A program made the position numbers and the translations under genes. From Climacteris rufus (Eukaryota > Chordata > Aves > Passeriformes > Climacteridae): a stretch of 64,000 bases of DNA. Shown one piece after another: positions 37,012-48,024 of this stretch (the first letter of the stretch is position 1; the number at the start of each line of letters is the position of its first letter). The notes under the pieces are model-generated. The model was not told the DNA's origin. It saw nothing but the letters and a program-made list of their open reading frames with translations, and ran no database searches. Location of the stretch: positions 62,001 through 126,000 of the forward strand of contig VZRZ01005967.1 of the NCBI GenBank assembly GCA_013398175.1, read 5' to 3'.

Positions 37012-38232
37012 ATTTATAAAATCATTGAAGTTGGAAAAGAACTTTAAGATCAAGTCCTACCCTTAACCCAGCACTGACAAGTCCACCACTAAACCATGTA
37101 CCCAGGTGCCACATGTTTTTTAAATACTACCCACATCTACATGTTTTTTAAATACTTTCAAGGATGGTGACTCCACCACTTCCCTGGGCAGCCTGTTCCA
37201 ATGCCTGAGAACCCTTTCCATGAAGGAAGTTTTTTCTAATATCCAATCTAAACCTCCCCTAGCACAACTGAAAGATATTTCCTCTTGTCCAGTTACTAGT
37301 TACCGGGGAAAAGAGACCTACCTGGCTACAGCCTCCTTTCAGGGACTTGTAGAGAGTGGTAAGATCTCCCTTGAGCCTCCTTTTCTCCAGGCTAAACACC
37401 CCCAGCTCCCTCAGCCGCTCCTCATCAGACTTGTGCTGCAGACCCTTCCCCAGCTCCATTGGCTTCTCTGGACATGCTCCAGCCCCTCAATGTCTTTCAC
37501 TGTAGTGAGGGGCCCAGAACTGGGCACAGGATTTGAGGTGTGGCCTCACCAGTGCCCAGTACAGAGAAACAATCACTGCCCTGGCTGTGCTGGCCACACT
37601 GTTTCTGATACAGGCCAGGACACCATCGGCCTTCTTGGCCACCTGGGCACACACTGGCTCATGTTCAGTCACTGTTGACCAGCAAGCCCAGGTGTTTTTC
37701 CAACAGGCAGCTTTCCAGCCACTGTTCCCCAGCCTGTAGGACTGCATGGGGTCATTGTGGCCCAAGTGCAGGACCCAGCACTTGGCCTTGTTGAACCTCA
37801 TACTATTGGCCTCAGCCCTTGGATCCAGCCTGTCCAGATCCCTCTGTACAGCCCTGCTACTTTACAGCAGATCAACACCCCAACCAACTTGGTGTCATCT
37901 GCAGACTTTCTGAGTGTGCCCTTGATCCCCTTGTCCAGACTGTTGATAGATATTAAACAGAACTGGCCCTGGGGACTGCCATTTGTGACCAGCCACCAGC
38001 GGGATATAAATTCATTCACCACCACTCTGGGCCTGGCCACCCAGCCAGTTCTTTATGCTGTGAACAGTATGCCAATCCAAGACACGAACAGCCAGTTTCT
38101 CTAGGAGAATGCTGGGGGAGACAGTATGAAAGACTTTAGTAAAAGTAGACAACATCCACAGCCTTTCCCTCATCCACTAAGTGTGTCACCTGGTCATACA
38201 TAGAAGGAGATAAGGTTAGTCATCCTGCTACC
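37012..38232 (-). mobile_element. CR1 LINE, 5'-truncated, ORF2 C-terminus and 3' end
   Basis: Minus-strand CR1. The plus strand begins near 37012 with the reversed tail (aaaatcattgaagttgg). The minus-strand translation shows ORF2 in pieces. First come SADDTKLVGV and an IDIKQNW-complement region (37798-38040). Next is FNKAKCWVLHLGHNDPMQSY, then ACIRNSVASTARAVIVSLYW and LVRPHLKSCAQFWAPHY (37487-37801). Last is DEERLRELGVFSLEKRRLKG (37259-37459). These are the standard CR1 RT C-terminal motifs in order, in two or three frames, so the copy is inactive but less decayed than the one at 15500. It is truncated near 38232. The 152- and 115-codon plus-strand frames here are antisense shadows. Confidence 0.95.
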
Positions 38233-40262
38233 ATGTTATTGGAAACCTATATCATTTACTCCCCCCAACGCGTGGTAAATCAGTGCCATAACCCAGAAGA
38301 ATTTCCTTGTTCATGCCGTGCCACCCTCCTCCCTAACCTCTGTTGTTTGGGGGCACTGGGAAGGGAGGAGTTGCAATCCACAGGAAACTTGATGCTGGCA
38401 GTGTACTTCCAGGCAGTGTTAAGTCCCACTGTGCTTTGTGATTTCTGTCTGGTGAGCTGACAGCCAAAACCTGCCTATTTCTGAATGTTGCTGTAGTCCA
38501 TCAGGGTTTCAAAGGTGCCTCTAGGAGTCTTCCTGTTCATCTAGACAAGATCCTTGCAGAAAACAGTTCGGGGGATTTTTATGGATCACATCAATACCAA
38601 TGTCCTTCCCTGCTGATCAGCCCTTGCTGGAGCAGGGTGTACTGGGACTACTTTTACAGGTTAATTAAGATACCTCCCACTTTTTTGTAAAGGAGGGAAT
38701 TAATTTGGTTACTAACAGAACAGTTTTCATCCTCACTGAGTTGTGAAGAAAGTCAGTCTTGGTGGATCACATTCATCTTTTATGTGGTCTGGAAGATAGG
38801 CAAAGAAGTTGTTAGTAGTTGTTTCTTTCTTTCAGGTATGTAAATATGATCTAGAGGAGCTAGATAATAGTAGGTGAATATAATCTAGGTGGGAGAGAAT
38901 TTTTTTGGTGTCTTAAAGCACGTTGATGTGAATATAAACCACAGAATTATACTTCTTTTTCAGTTCCCATAGGAGATGTTTCTGTTCCTGGCTTGCAGAT
39001 ATAGGTATTGTAGTGGTTGCAGAGATCGCTTATCTTTTGCAAATATTTGGATGTTTTTGAAGATCCCAAGGGAAAAAAGGTCAACAATTTGGCCTCTGCT
39101 TTAATTCTGGACCAAGGAATTGCTGTAACTTAGGCTCAAAGTTTTCAATTAGGACTCTGGGATTTAAGGTGCATAGATTTTCAAAAGGTGCTGTAGTTAA
39201 AGAACCCTTTGCTTTCACTGGCAGCTTGAGCCAGTTTCCCGTGAGAGGCTTTTGAGGGCTGATCCATAGCTAGAAACCAGCAGTTGTGATTCCTTCCCCA
39301 GCTCCCCACCCTTTGCTTCTAAGCCAAGCAAGAGTAAAAGTGCATCTTTTATTTTGACTGTACATCGTAGTTTAGGTTTCTATTCAGATCTGTCAAACAT
39401 TGCATCACAGTATCTGAGCAAAGTTCATCAGCACACAAGGGAAGTTGGGACCATTAATTACGAGTAGCACTAAAAGTAGCACAGTTATGCAGGAACAGAG
39501 ATGCAAAAGTCAGATAGTAATGTGAAGGGGCTGTTGCCTCAGGATCCACACATTTTTAATATCACTGCTGTGTGAGTGCTGAAGCTGTGAAAGTTTGGGC
39601 AGAAAACAAGCTACTGCCATAGTTCTAAATGGGCATTTCTGTGGTGTGGTTTGCATTTGTTTTATTTTTATCTCTGGATGCTTTCTTTATTCTGCTGTCA
39701 TTAGTCCACACCTCATTATATACTCCCAGGGAGCACATCCCTCTTGCTTGTTAGGATGGTGTAGGTGGTAACTTGCAGTGGTACAAAGGACTGAAGGAGA
39801 GATAATCAGCTGGATAAGTCATTACTCTGTGCAGAGACTGATTTGCGGATTTTTTGTGCATGGCTTACTTATCCCACATTCTTTAGGACCTAGAATGTTG
39901 TAGGAATTGAAAATGTAATAGAAAACCTCTGAACTTGTTTGCCTAGGAAGGAAAAAAGGTACGTTTGAATGATGGATACCTACTAAAAGCTCAAAATTGA
40001 GGGTCTTGGATGCTGCAGTGAATCCTGTAGAGCACAGTTCAACACAGTAGCCTGCTCTAAATACATTTATACAGTGCTGCATTCCTCTCATTTTCTGTCT
40101 CAAATATCTCACCTTGAATCCATGTCAAGGTACAGATGGTTCATTTGCTTTGGTCTGACATAGCTCTGGTTACCACATGGCACTTCTCAGTAGTTTGTGC
40201 TAAATGGTCAAAACATTGGGTTCTTCTTTCCTAAAGCAGCGTTTCTCCTATTTTTTTCCCAG
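38233..40262 (+). other. Putative end of first intron
   Basis: No gene or named repeat seen. It ends in a strong polypyrimidine tract and AG (40250-40262) that defines the acceptor of the next exon. Confidence 0.4.
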
Positions 40263-40438
40263 CTATCCATTGCAATCTGAATCCAAATGGTATTGATCAC
40301 CCTGTCCCCACAGAAGGCATTAATCTGCCACTTGAAGGCGAAGGAGTTGCATCGCCCGCGGTTAAGAACAGCGGTGCTCCAAAAGGGCCTGAGTCAAAAG
40401 AGACACCCAAGAGACAAGTGGAGCCAGAAATATCTAAG
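40263..40438 (+). CDS. Internal coding exon of an unidentified gene (exon A)
   Basis: 176 nt, open in one frame from the acceptor (tttttttcccag|CTATCC) to the donor (ATATCTAAG|gtaggt). The first 2 nt complete a codon, so the upstream intron is phase 1; the downstream intron is phase 0. The reading includes HCNLNPNGIDHPVPT, EGINLPLEGEGVASPAVK, and a Lys/Glu/Pro-rich end with KETPKRQVEPEISK. It looks polar and probably disordered, with no domain I can name. The segment holds several CpGs (GGCGAAGG, ATCGCCCGCGG) inside a CpG-poor intron, as expected for constrained coding DNA. A second good acceptor (cctgtccccacag) at 40313 would start the exon at 40314 in the same phase, removing 17 codons. I do not recognise the protein. 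It is probably an early exon of the gene driven from the CpG island. Confidence 0.72.
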
Positions 40439-43400
40439 GTAGGTAGGATTGCAGCCTTATTTTGGTGAGTCTTTAACAATCCAGGCTTCTTGAAGTCCTT
40501 GCTGCTGCTTAAAAAGCATTTAACATCCTGTTAAAGACATGTCAAGGTGTACAAATAACAGTCTGTGGAAGTGGGTGTAACAGAAGCAAGGTACTGCTGT
40601 GGAGTTTTAGCACATACACATCTTAGATATTGCTCTATTTTATTTTTCTCTAAATGAAGATAATTAAAATAATGGAATCTCTATTTTTTAGGCACTGTGG
40701 AGACTTTTTTTCCAAATGACATGGGTTACAAGCAGCATGGGTACAAATATGTTTTTCTTGAGATTTTCTTTGTTTGCTTATTTATTTTTTCTTGGAGCAG
40801 GTAAAGGAAGAGAAAATTTTAGTATATATATGAATATGTGGATTTTTATACAGGTGACTGATTTTAATAAACTGTTAACTCATTTTAGGTAAAATATCAA
40901 GCCAGTTCTTCCATGTCTGATATGACAGTGAACAAACATAGTTCAGAGATGAGTTCCTGAAAACAAATGTAGTGTCCTTATTCATAAGCTGCTCCTGCTT
41001 CTGAGTGCAGCAGACATGACTACCAAGTGCAAGTGAATGTGTGTGCTCCAGATACTTTGGTATAGGACAGTTATTTATCATATTAGCTACATTTTAAACT
41101 AGAATCACAGAATATTCTGAGTTGGAAGGGATCCCACAAGGATCATCAAGTCCATCTCTTAAGTGAATGGTCCACACAGGGATTGAACCTGTGACCTTGG
41201 CATTGTTAGCACCAGGCTCTAACCAATGGAGCAGGTCTCAGGGTCGAAGAAAAGATAAGGGAATGTTATAAAAGTAATTAGGAAACCTTCTTTAAAAGTG
41301 TTATCAGTCTATGTGATTCTTAAAGGCCTGAAACCAGGAATCTGGGGATAATTTCTGGAAAATTGAGTTTTTACTGAATCTGACACTTTGGGAGTTATTA
41401 GAGCAAATAAAATTAGTGGGTTCTTTTTCTTTTTAAGGTTCAAAAAGGCAATAGAAATTATTTCAATGACTGAACAAAAGGAACATCTCCTACTGCCAAC
41501 AGTACAAAAAAATCTAACAAATAATACACATATGGTTGTGATATATTTCACTTTTAGAATTAAATAGCATTAAATGTTTTGAGCAGTAGCCTTCACAATA
41601 AAGGCTTGGTATGAATTCTCTGTTCTGATTTTTATCTAATATATCTAATTTAAAATTCATACAATTTAACTAATTTCATTCTGATTTAATGCATCAAACA
41701 AGATCCTCCATTACAGGCTTGCAATGATTAAAATCAGTGCTTCTTGCAGTTTGTGTGGTGGCCAATCATCAAGCACCTTGCTGATTTCTCATGAACCTTT
41801 GGAGAACAGGTTTGTGCTTACTGCTTTGAATCATCCATTTGGTAACAAGACCACCAAATTTCGGATGGGTTTTGAGACAAAGCTCAGCTAATAATGCATT
41901 TACCCAGCTTTTCACATACAAAGGCAAGCTAACCCTGCTCATGCTTCAACATCAGCAGATGAAAGTCTGCCCTACATTTAAAGCTGAGGAGTCATGTTAA
42001 ACTTGGGGCAGATCTTACAAGATTGGGAGTGAAGAAGCTAAATGGTGCAATTGAGGCTCCCAACTGAGAACGGCCTTGTGTGTATTTGACATGGAACACA
42101 GTCATATCAAACTTGTCTTTGCTTGCAAAAGACTTATCCTAATGAAAAATCAGAGTGAAATATATCAGTGATTTAATGTAAGGGAGCCTGTTTTCATTGT
42201 CTGAGCTGGAATCGTTGGACTGATGAATATAAAACAGGCTGCTCTTGCTGGAGATATCTGGGGAAGAGGGGAAGCATGATGCTCTCAAAGTTCTGAAATC
42301 AACTATTGGTTTCCCAGATCTGATTGCAGTAGCTTTATCTAGAAAACTGGGCATGCTTCAGATTTAAAAACAAACAAACCAATCAAATTTTTGTTTGATG
42401 GAATAAGCTTGGCATAATTGTATCAAGCTAATGGAATGGACTGTTTTTCTGAATGTATTGCTGCCTTGTTAGCAACTTTGTGTTTTATGTGTTTATTAAT
42501 TTAGTGATGTTTTTCATCTGTATTCATGTTTTATAACCTAAGGTGCCCTGTCTTTTCTGGCTTGCTCTGCCATAAATTTAAAAATCATGTTGCTTTTTCC
42601 TCTAAAATGTGAATATGGAGTTGGATTTTAATTTGTGTGGCTTTAAGAGTTGAATTAAGCTGCCATTATGAAACTTCATCCATACAATCATATCTGTACA
42701 GTGGAAAGATGAGCAGGAATAGAGAAAAGTATTGTATATAAAACATTGTGTGCAGAGCCATTTGTTTTATATTTCCATTTCACAGTTTTTTTTCCAAAAG
42801 ATTTTTTTGCAATCTTATGTATTCAGGTAATACTAACACATACCTCATATTCACAGTGGTGAGACCTACGTTACATATACCAATGCAATGTATTGAATAT
42901 AATTTAATATGCCTTCTAGACTCTTTTCTCTGCTTTCAGCTTTCTAATTTGTCATCGAGACCACTTCCAGCACTTTAAACACCTGGTTTTGCTGTCCAAG
43001 GAAACAAACAAAATCTCCTTTCTAATGAAGTGTTGTCTTTCTTTTCTGTCCTCACCTATGGGATTACAGAACAGTAGTAACTCATGGGTTGCAGTCAGAT
43101 TTAAAGTTCCTTTCTATGCAGCTACTGTAATGTAAATATGGGGTACCAGTGTTTGTTCCTGTATTTGGGATGCAGACAACAGAAAGTGTAGCTTGAGGGA
43201 AGGATCACTCATTTATAAGTTCCTGATGAGTAGGGAATCTAATATTTATAGGCTGGCTGAGGTAGAATTATAATGGAAAATGGAACAAAGATCTTAGTCT
43301 CCCTCAGCTGGTTCCCTAAGGAAGCACCTTGTTACAAATGGGCCAAGATTATTCCTCTCTAAATTGATGGACATAATCCAGTCAGACTCTGATAAAGTAC

Positions 43401-43819
43401 AGGGTAGAATACAATTTAAAGAAAATATATGAAGTGTGAAGATTCTTAATTTTTTATTTATGTGTATCAGTATGCACATTTGCTTGATCGGTATTTGATT
43501 TTTCAGCATTCATGGCATATAAAAACAATTCAGGCAGTTGTGTGGTCACTTTCACTGAGCAGAAAAATTCATTGGAGAAAGCAAAGATGTTTTTTAAAAT
43601 GCATTCTTAAAATATAAATTATTTCTTCAACACTACCTGTGTTTAACCACTGTTCTGTGTGTGTTCTGGAATTCTAACCTTTTTTCTTTGAAATGCTACT
43701 TCCCACTCTTAGGTCCCATCGGTTTGGTTTTAATATCATATTCACAGAGTAGAGTTCTGCTAAAAACAAACTAACAAAAGTTTTGGTATAATTTTGGAGT
43801 ACTTTCCTTCTCTGTATAG
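40439..43819 (+). other. Putative intron between exons A and B (phase 0)
   Basis: Starts with gtaggt and ends with a pyrimidine-rich tract and tatag. It carries the tRNA-derived SINE at 41099-41241; the rest holds nothing I can name. Confidence 0.6.
41099..41241 (-). mobile_element. tRNA-Ile-derived SINE with CR1-type tail (TguSINE1-like)
   Basis: Read on the minus strand, it opens with a tRNA-like head. A TTGGTTAGAGCCTGGTGCTAA segment covers the D stem, D loop and anticodon stem. A CTAACAA anticodon loop (41203-41209) has AAC where tRNA-Ile has AAT. A B-box GGTTCAATCCC (41179-41189) and an acceptor-like TGGACCA follow. A linker leads into a CR1-type 3' end, GATCCTTGTGGGATCCCTTCC then AGAATATTCTGTGATTCT. 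The structure (tRNA-Ile head, CR1-like tail for use by CR1 machinery) is that of the songbird family TguSINE1 as I remember it. It lies antisense to the putative host gene. No clear target-site duplication is visible. Confidence 0.85.
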
Positions 43820-43928
43820 GTTTTAACAGAAGGCAACTTTTCTAAGGAGATTCAGAAAATGATCCCTTGCTGCAGTGTTGACTTTTCTCAAGGCCTCCCA
43901 CGTGTTCACTCACAAAGCTCCGTTGATG
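43820..43928 (+). CDS. Internal coding exon of an unidentified gene (exon B)
   Basis: 109 nt between the acceptor ccttctctgtatag and the donor GATG|gtgagc, which is near consensus. It begins in phase 0, exactly matching the phase-0 end of exon A, and ends in phase 1. It reads VLTEGNFSKEIQKMIPCC at the start and FSQGLPRVHSQSSVD at the end, with no stop. The other frames are interrupted or fit neither splice phase. No domain, signal peptide or transmembrane segment is visible, and I do not recognise the family. Exons A plus B give about 95 codons of one protein. The next exon must start in phase 1; possible continuations are at 52559 and 63913. Confidence 0.7.
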
Positions 43929-44764
43929 GTGAGCGTGAGACCCAAACCTGCTCTGTCACTTATTAGAAGGTTTTTTTATTCAGGGAGTTTTGAGTCCTAA
44001 GTAAGGTGTGCCTATCTGGTGACACGCTTTGTCTCATTATGTGGTAGCAGCAGTAGCAAATAATGAAGGTGTTTTAATGGCAACCACTGCTGTTAGACTT
44101 TTGACGTTGTATTAGCAATTGCAGGGTTTTTTATCTGACTCGAGACAAATTAACAGTCCTTTAAAATGTTCATGAAAACTATGAAAAGAAACTGGTAAAA
44201 GAAGTGAGAAGCTTTTATCTTGTCTTCTGTTGATAAGTGCTATATAGACACCAGAAGACTACTTTTTATTGCAGTGTAGCCCATTTGTTCTTTTGATTGC
44301 CTTTGCTTTCTTAAAAAACCCGTTTTTTCAAAATGATACTGAACAACATTGAAGGGCTGACTGAACTCAGTACCAAGAGGATAAGAATTTATCTCAGCTT
44401 ACTGGGCCCATTTCAGGACTGACTGGAGTGGAAACATCTCCTCTGGCTTCCCTAGGAGGGGAGCTCTGCTCTGATTGGAAAGTATTTGGCGTGTGTGTGT
44501 CAAGTGTGTGGTGAAAAGTCCAAGCACAAAGGAGTGAGGCCTTCGAGTAATAAGGGTGTTACAGAATTTTTAGAAATATTAAAGTTTTGTCAGTTATTTA
44601 AATAAAAAAATGTCCTGGTACTGTTCTCTAAGGAGAGACTAGGAAAAGTAATTTAGTAATTTTGTGGAAGAATTCTCCAGTTTTTTAGTCAGTGGCTTCT
44701 GCTTCATAGTGTTTATCCCTTTTGGTCAAGGTTATAAAATGGGTTGAATGAGAAAGATAGAATT

Positions 44765-44855
44765 AGGCAAGACTGGCTCTGAGCAACCTAATCCCATGGA
44801 AGGGGGATTGAAACTACATGATCATTAAGGTCCCTTCCAACCCAAACCATTCTAT
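44765..44855 (+). mobile_element. CR1 LINE 3' terminal fragment
   Basis: About 90 bp of CR1 3' UTR: 'tctgagcaacctaatccc', 'gggggattgaaactacatga' and the terminal 'ttccaacccaaaccattctat'. This is the only CR1 fragment downstream of the CpG island in sense orientation to the putative gene. Confidence 0.88.
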
Positions 44856-47466
44856 CTCCTCCCCTCCCCCTTGCCTTTTTTTTTACCTTTTTTTGCAGTT
44901 AGGTGAGAAACACCAATGCCCACTGAACTGGGGAAATGAGGTTTTACTGTTTTGTGTTGTCTTCCTACTGTCTTCCTCTTGTGAGACTTCTGGTAGCCAC
45001 AGGAGATGAGAAAAAGAACCTAGATTGGACTACTGAAGTTAGGAAACATTTTTCTGTTCATGTGAAAGTTCATCAAAACCCCAGCTGGGCTGTTCTACTC
45101 CTCCAGATTTTGCTTTAAAACTGTGTGGCAGGGTGTTTGAGTTGCAGATCTGTGTGTTTCTGAGTGAGGTGTTGACCTTAGATGGTGAAATGTTACTTTA
45201 TTGACAGAAAGTTTGCTTTTCTTAGCTTACTTCTGTGGAGAAGTAGTTAACAGATTACCAGTGTCCACATCAGATCACCACAATGAAAGTCAATAGATAT
45301 GGTGGGAGTATTTTTTTTTCCCTCTCCTAACTCTGACTGCAATAGTGACAAAACACCACTTACTGCATTGGGTCTTCTTTATGACTAACAAAATCGGGTA
45401 CAGAATCTCAGTGTACAGTATGTCTGAAGAGGATTTAAAAATATTTGGTAAATGTTACTATCACGTAGCTGAAATAATTGCACTTCAGGGCAATGTGCCT
45501 TTCTAGTGTCTCTAGAAATAATTCTGTGATTATTAGTAGTACACAGTAATTAGTGTGCCTGCTTCTATCTTCATTTTCAATAGACCTTTTCTCTCATGTG
45601 TTGCTCAGTTAGAAGTATCCATTCAGCCATTGGGGACTGAAATGTTTGATGTGTATGTATCCCTTCCTCTCTCAGCCTGTCTTTCATGATTGTGACTTCT
45701 GGCTGTGAATAAACCTCTTATCCTGGGCAGTGAAACAGCAGTGCTGAGTGACTCTGTAAGTTTCAAGCCACTGAGAGAGATGTTTTGTTTATCATTTTGG
45801 GGTTTCACTGGAATGAATGAAGTGCTGAAGTAAACCTACCTGTAGTGCAAAATATATCTGCTTAGTTCAGAATCCACACTCTCACAAGTAAGAAAAACAC
45901 GAAACATCTCTCTGTGCTGGGGTCCTGTAAGCCAGCTTACCAAGTAGGATGTCTGATTTAAAATCCAAGTGTATTCTTGTTGTAGTATGATTTTTGGCAT
46001 TGTTATATCATCCATTCTTGTTATAAATAGTTTAATATGAAGGCCCACATTTTTGCAGCGAGATTTCTACATTCAGCATAACAGATCTGGCTTCTCCTGT
46101 TCATCCTGCTCATAATGACTTGGTGCCTGGGAATTCTGAAGAATATCATCTGCCCTGACAGCAGCCATGTGGAAGTGGGAGATCTTGACAAGTCAGTTTG
46201 TTGTGCTCTATCCAGGACAGTGAGGAAGGGCAGCTGCAAAGGACCATTACTTGTGTCCTTCTCCTTTGCCCTGCATCTCAAAGTGGGATTATTTTCCTAT
46301 TGCTTTTCTCCCCATGGGAAATCAAAATAATGAGTTCAGACTAAATCTTAGCTCTTTAGGTGGGTGTAAGTAGAACAGGTGAAATTTAGTCACAAAGACA
46401 GTATTGATTGAGCTTCCAAATTAAAGGGATCCTTTATGAAGTTCGCCTGTACAAGCACTCTCTATTTATGACTTCAGTCCATTAGGGGATATTAGGAAGA
46501 GGAATTTCTGTTAGGCTTTTTACAGTTGGACTTTTTAAGGGTTGGACTATGACTTTCAGAAAAAAATAAAGGATGAAAACATTTGTGGTAGTTGCAAGCA
46601 CACGGTGCTTGCACGTGGAGGATGTCCGGGTGTTGGCCCCTGGGAAGCGGTGCAGTCTGTGACCCTGAGGTGTGCTCAGGGCTGCACAAATGCACAGCAA
46701 CGAGGTGGCTTCTGCTTCAGGGAGCCAGTCCTTGAATAGGGCTGCCTTGAGCAGATGGTTACAAAGAGGCAGCTGAGAGAGCATAAGGAGGGAAGTGCAG
46801 TCTGATCTGGCTCCTGTTGTCCTGTGAAAGCTATCAGTGTGAAATTTGTGTTCTTTCCCATTACACTAGTGTGAAAAGGAGCAGCAATTGCAGTACACAT
46901 TAGCAAACACAAGCAGTAAAGAGCCATAGTAGTACTCTAGAAATAAGTGGGGTGTCTAATACTATAGACACATGTAGACAGACACCTTATTTAAAAGAAC
47001 TTCACTTTGGGAAAAAGGAAATGTAGATGAAAAGATGGAGCGGCTTTTAGAGGAAAAAGCAATTCCATGCAGCGTGTGGATGCATAATGCACTTACAGGG
47101 CCAGTTCTGCTGCTTGCCTCATTGTGAAGCTGTTCCACAAAGCCATCCAAACCCTCTGCTTCCACTATGAAGCTACATGAAGGGCTTCAAAAATAAAGCA
47201 GTATTTTAACGATACAGCAGCCTTGTTCAGGAAGGAAAAGTATAGAAATTTCTGGTCAAGAAAATAATAGCGTTATGATTAGAGGGATTACAGAATAAAC
47301 TGTGGAACAAATTTAGCCTTTAAAATGGAAAATGCTCCACTGCTGACACTGCAGGTCTGCAAATGGTGCATCTCACCTGAGCTGTAACAATAATTTCATT
47401 AATCTGCCACATATGTTTGCTGGACACTTCTGGACAAAACTGATTTGGAGTTGCTGTAGGCACCAT

Positions 47467-48024
47467 AAAATCACAGAATGATTTATTTGGAAGGGATCTT
47501 AAAGATCATCTTATTCCAGCTCCCCTGCCATGGACAGGGACACCTTCCACTACACCAGGTTGCTCAGAGCTCCAGCCAGCCTGGTCTTGAGCACTTCTAG
47601 GGATGGGACATCCACAGCTTCTCTGGGCAACCTGTTCCAGTGCCTCACCATTTTCACAATAAAGAATTTTATTCCTAATATCTAATCTAAACCTACTCTT
47701 TCAGTTTGAAGCCATTCCCCCTTGTCCTGTCACTATATGTCCTTGTAAAATGTTTCCTCCATCTTCCTTGTAGGTTCCTTTCAGGTACTGGAAGGCTGCA
47801 GTTAGATCACCCAGAGCCTTCTCTTCTTCAGGGTGATCAATCTCAATTCTCTCAGCCTTTCCTCCTAAGAGAGGTGCTCCATCCCTCTGATCATCTTGGT
47901 GGTCTCCTCTGGACTCCAGCAAGTACATGTCCCTGCAGTGCTGAGGAGCTCAGAGCTGGATGCAGCACTGCAGGTGGGGTCTCACCAGAGCAGAGTGGAG
48001 GGGCAGAATCACCTCCACCTTTCT
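47467..48024 (-). mobile_element. CR1 LINE 3' end, 5'-truncated
   Basis: The plus strand starts with reversed CR1 tail sequence (aaaatcacagaatg) and the 3' UTR ('ccatggacagggacacctt', 'gggcaacctgttccagtgcc'). It continues into the end of ORF2 read on the minus strand, with decayed remnants of the WAPQY-region segment near 47930-47990. It is truncated at about 48024. The minus-strand 75-codon open frame here lies in the element and is not a gene. Confidence 0.92.

Noticed and set aside
37220..38104. 152- and 115-codon plus-strand open frames
   Set aside because: Antisense shadows of the CR1 copy at 37012-38232.
41161..41241. A tRNA-Ile gene on the minus strand
   Set aside because: The tRNA-like part is mutated in stems and anticodon and continues into a CR1-type tail, so it is a SINE head and not a functional tRNA.
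46059..46165. Exon-like segment after ttttgcag with an open reading of about 30 codons
   Set aside because: It requires a phase-2 upstream exon that is not seen; in the phase required by exon B it stops after six full codons, and no good donor is present.
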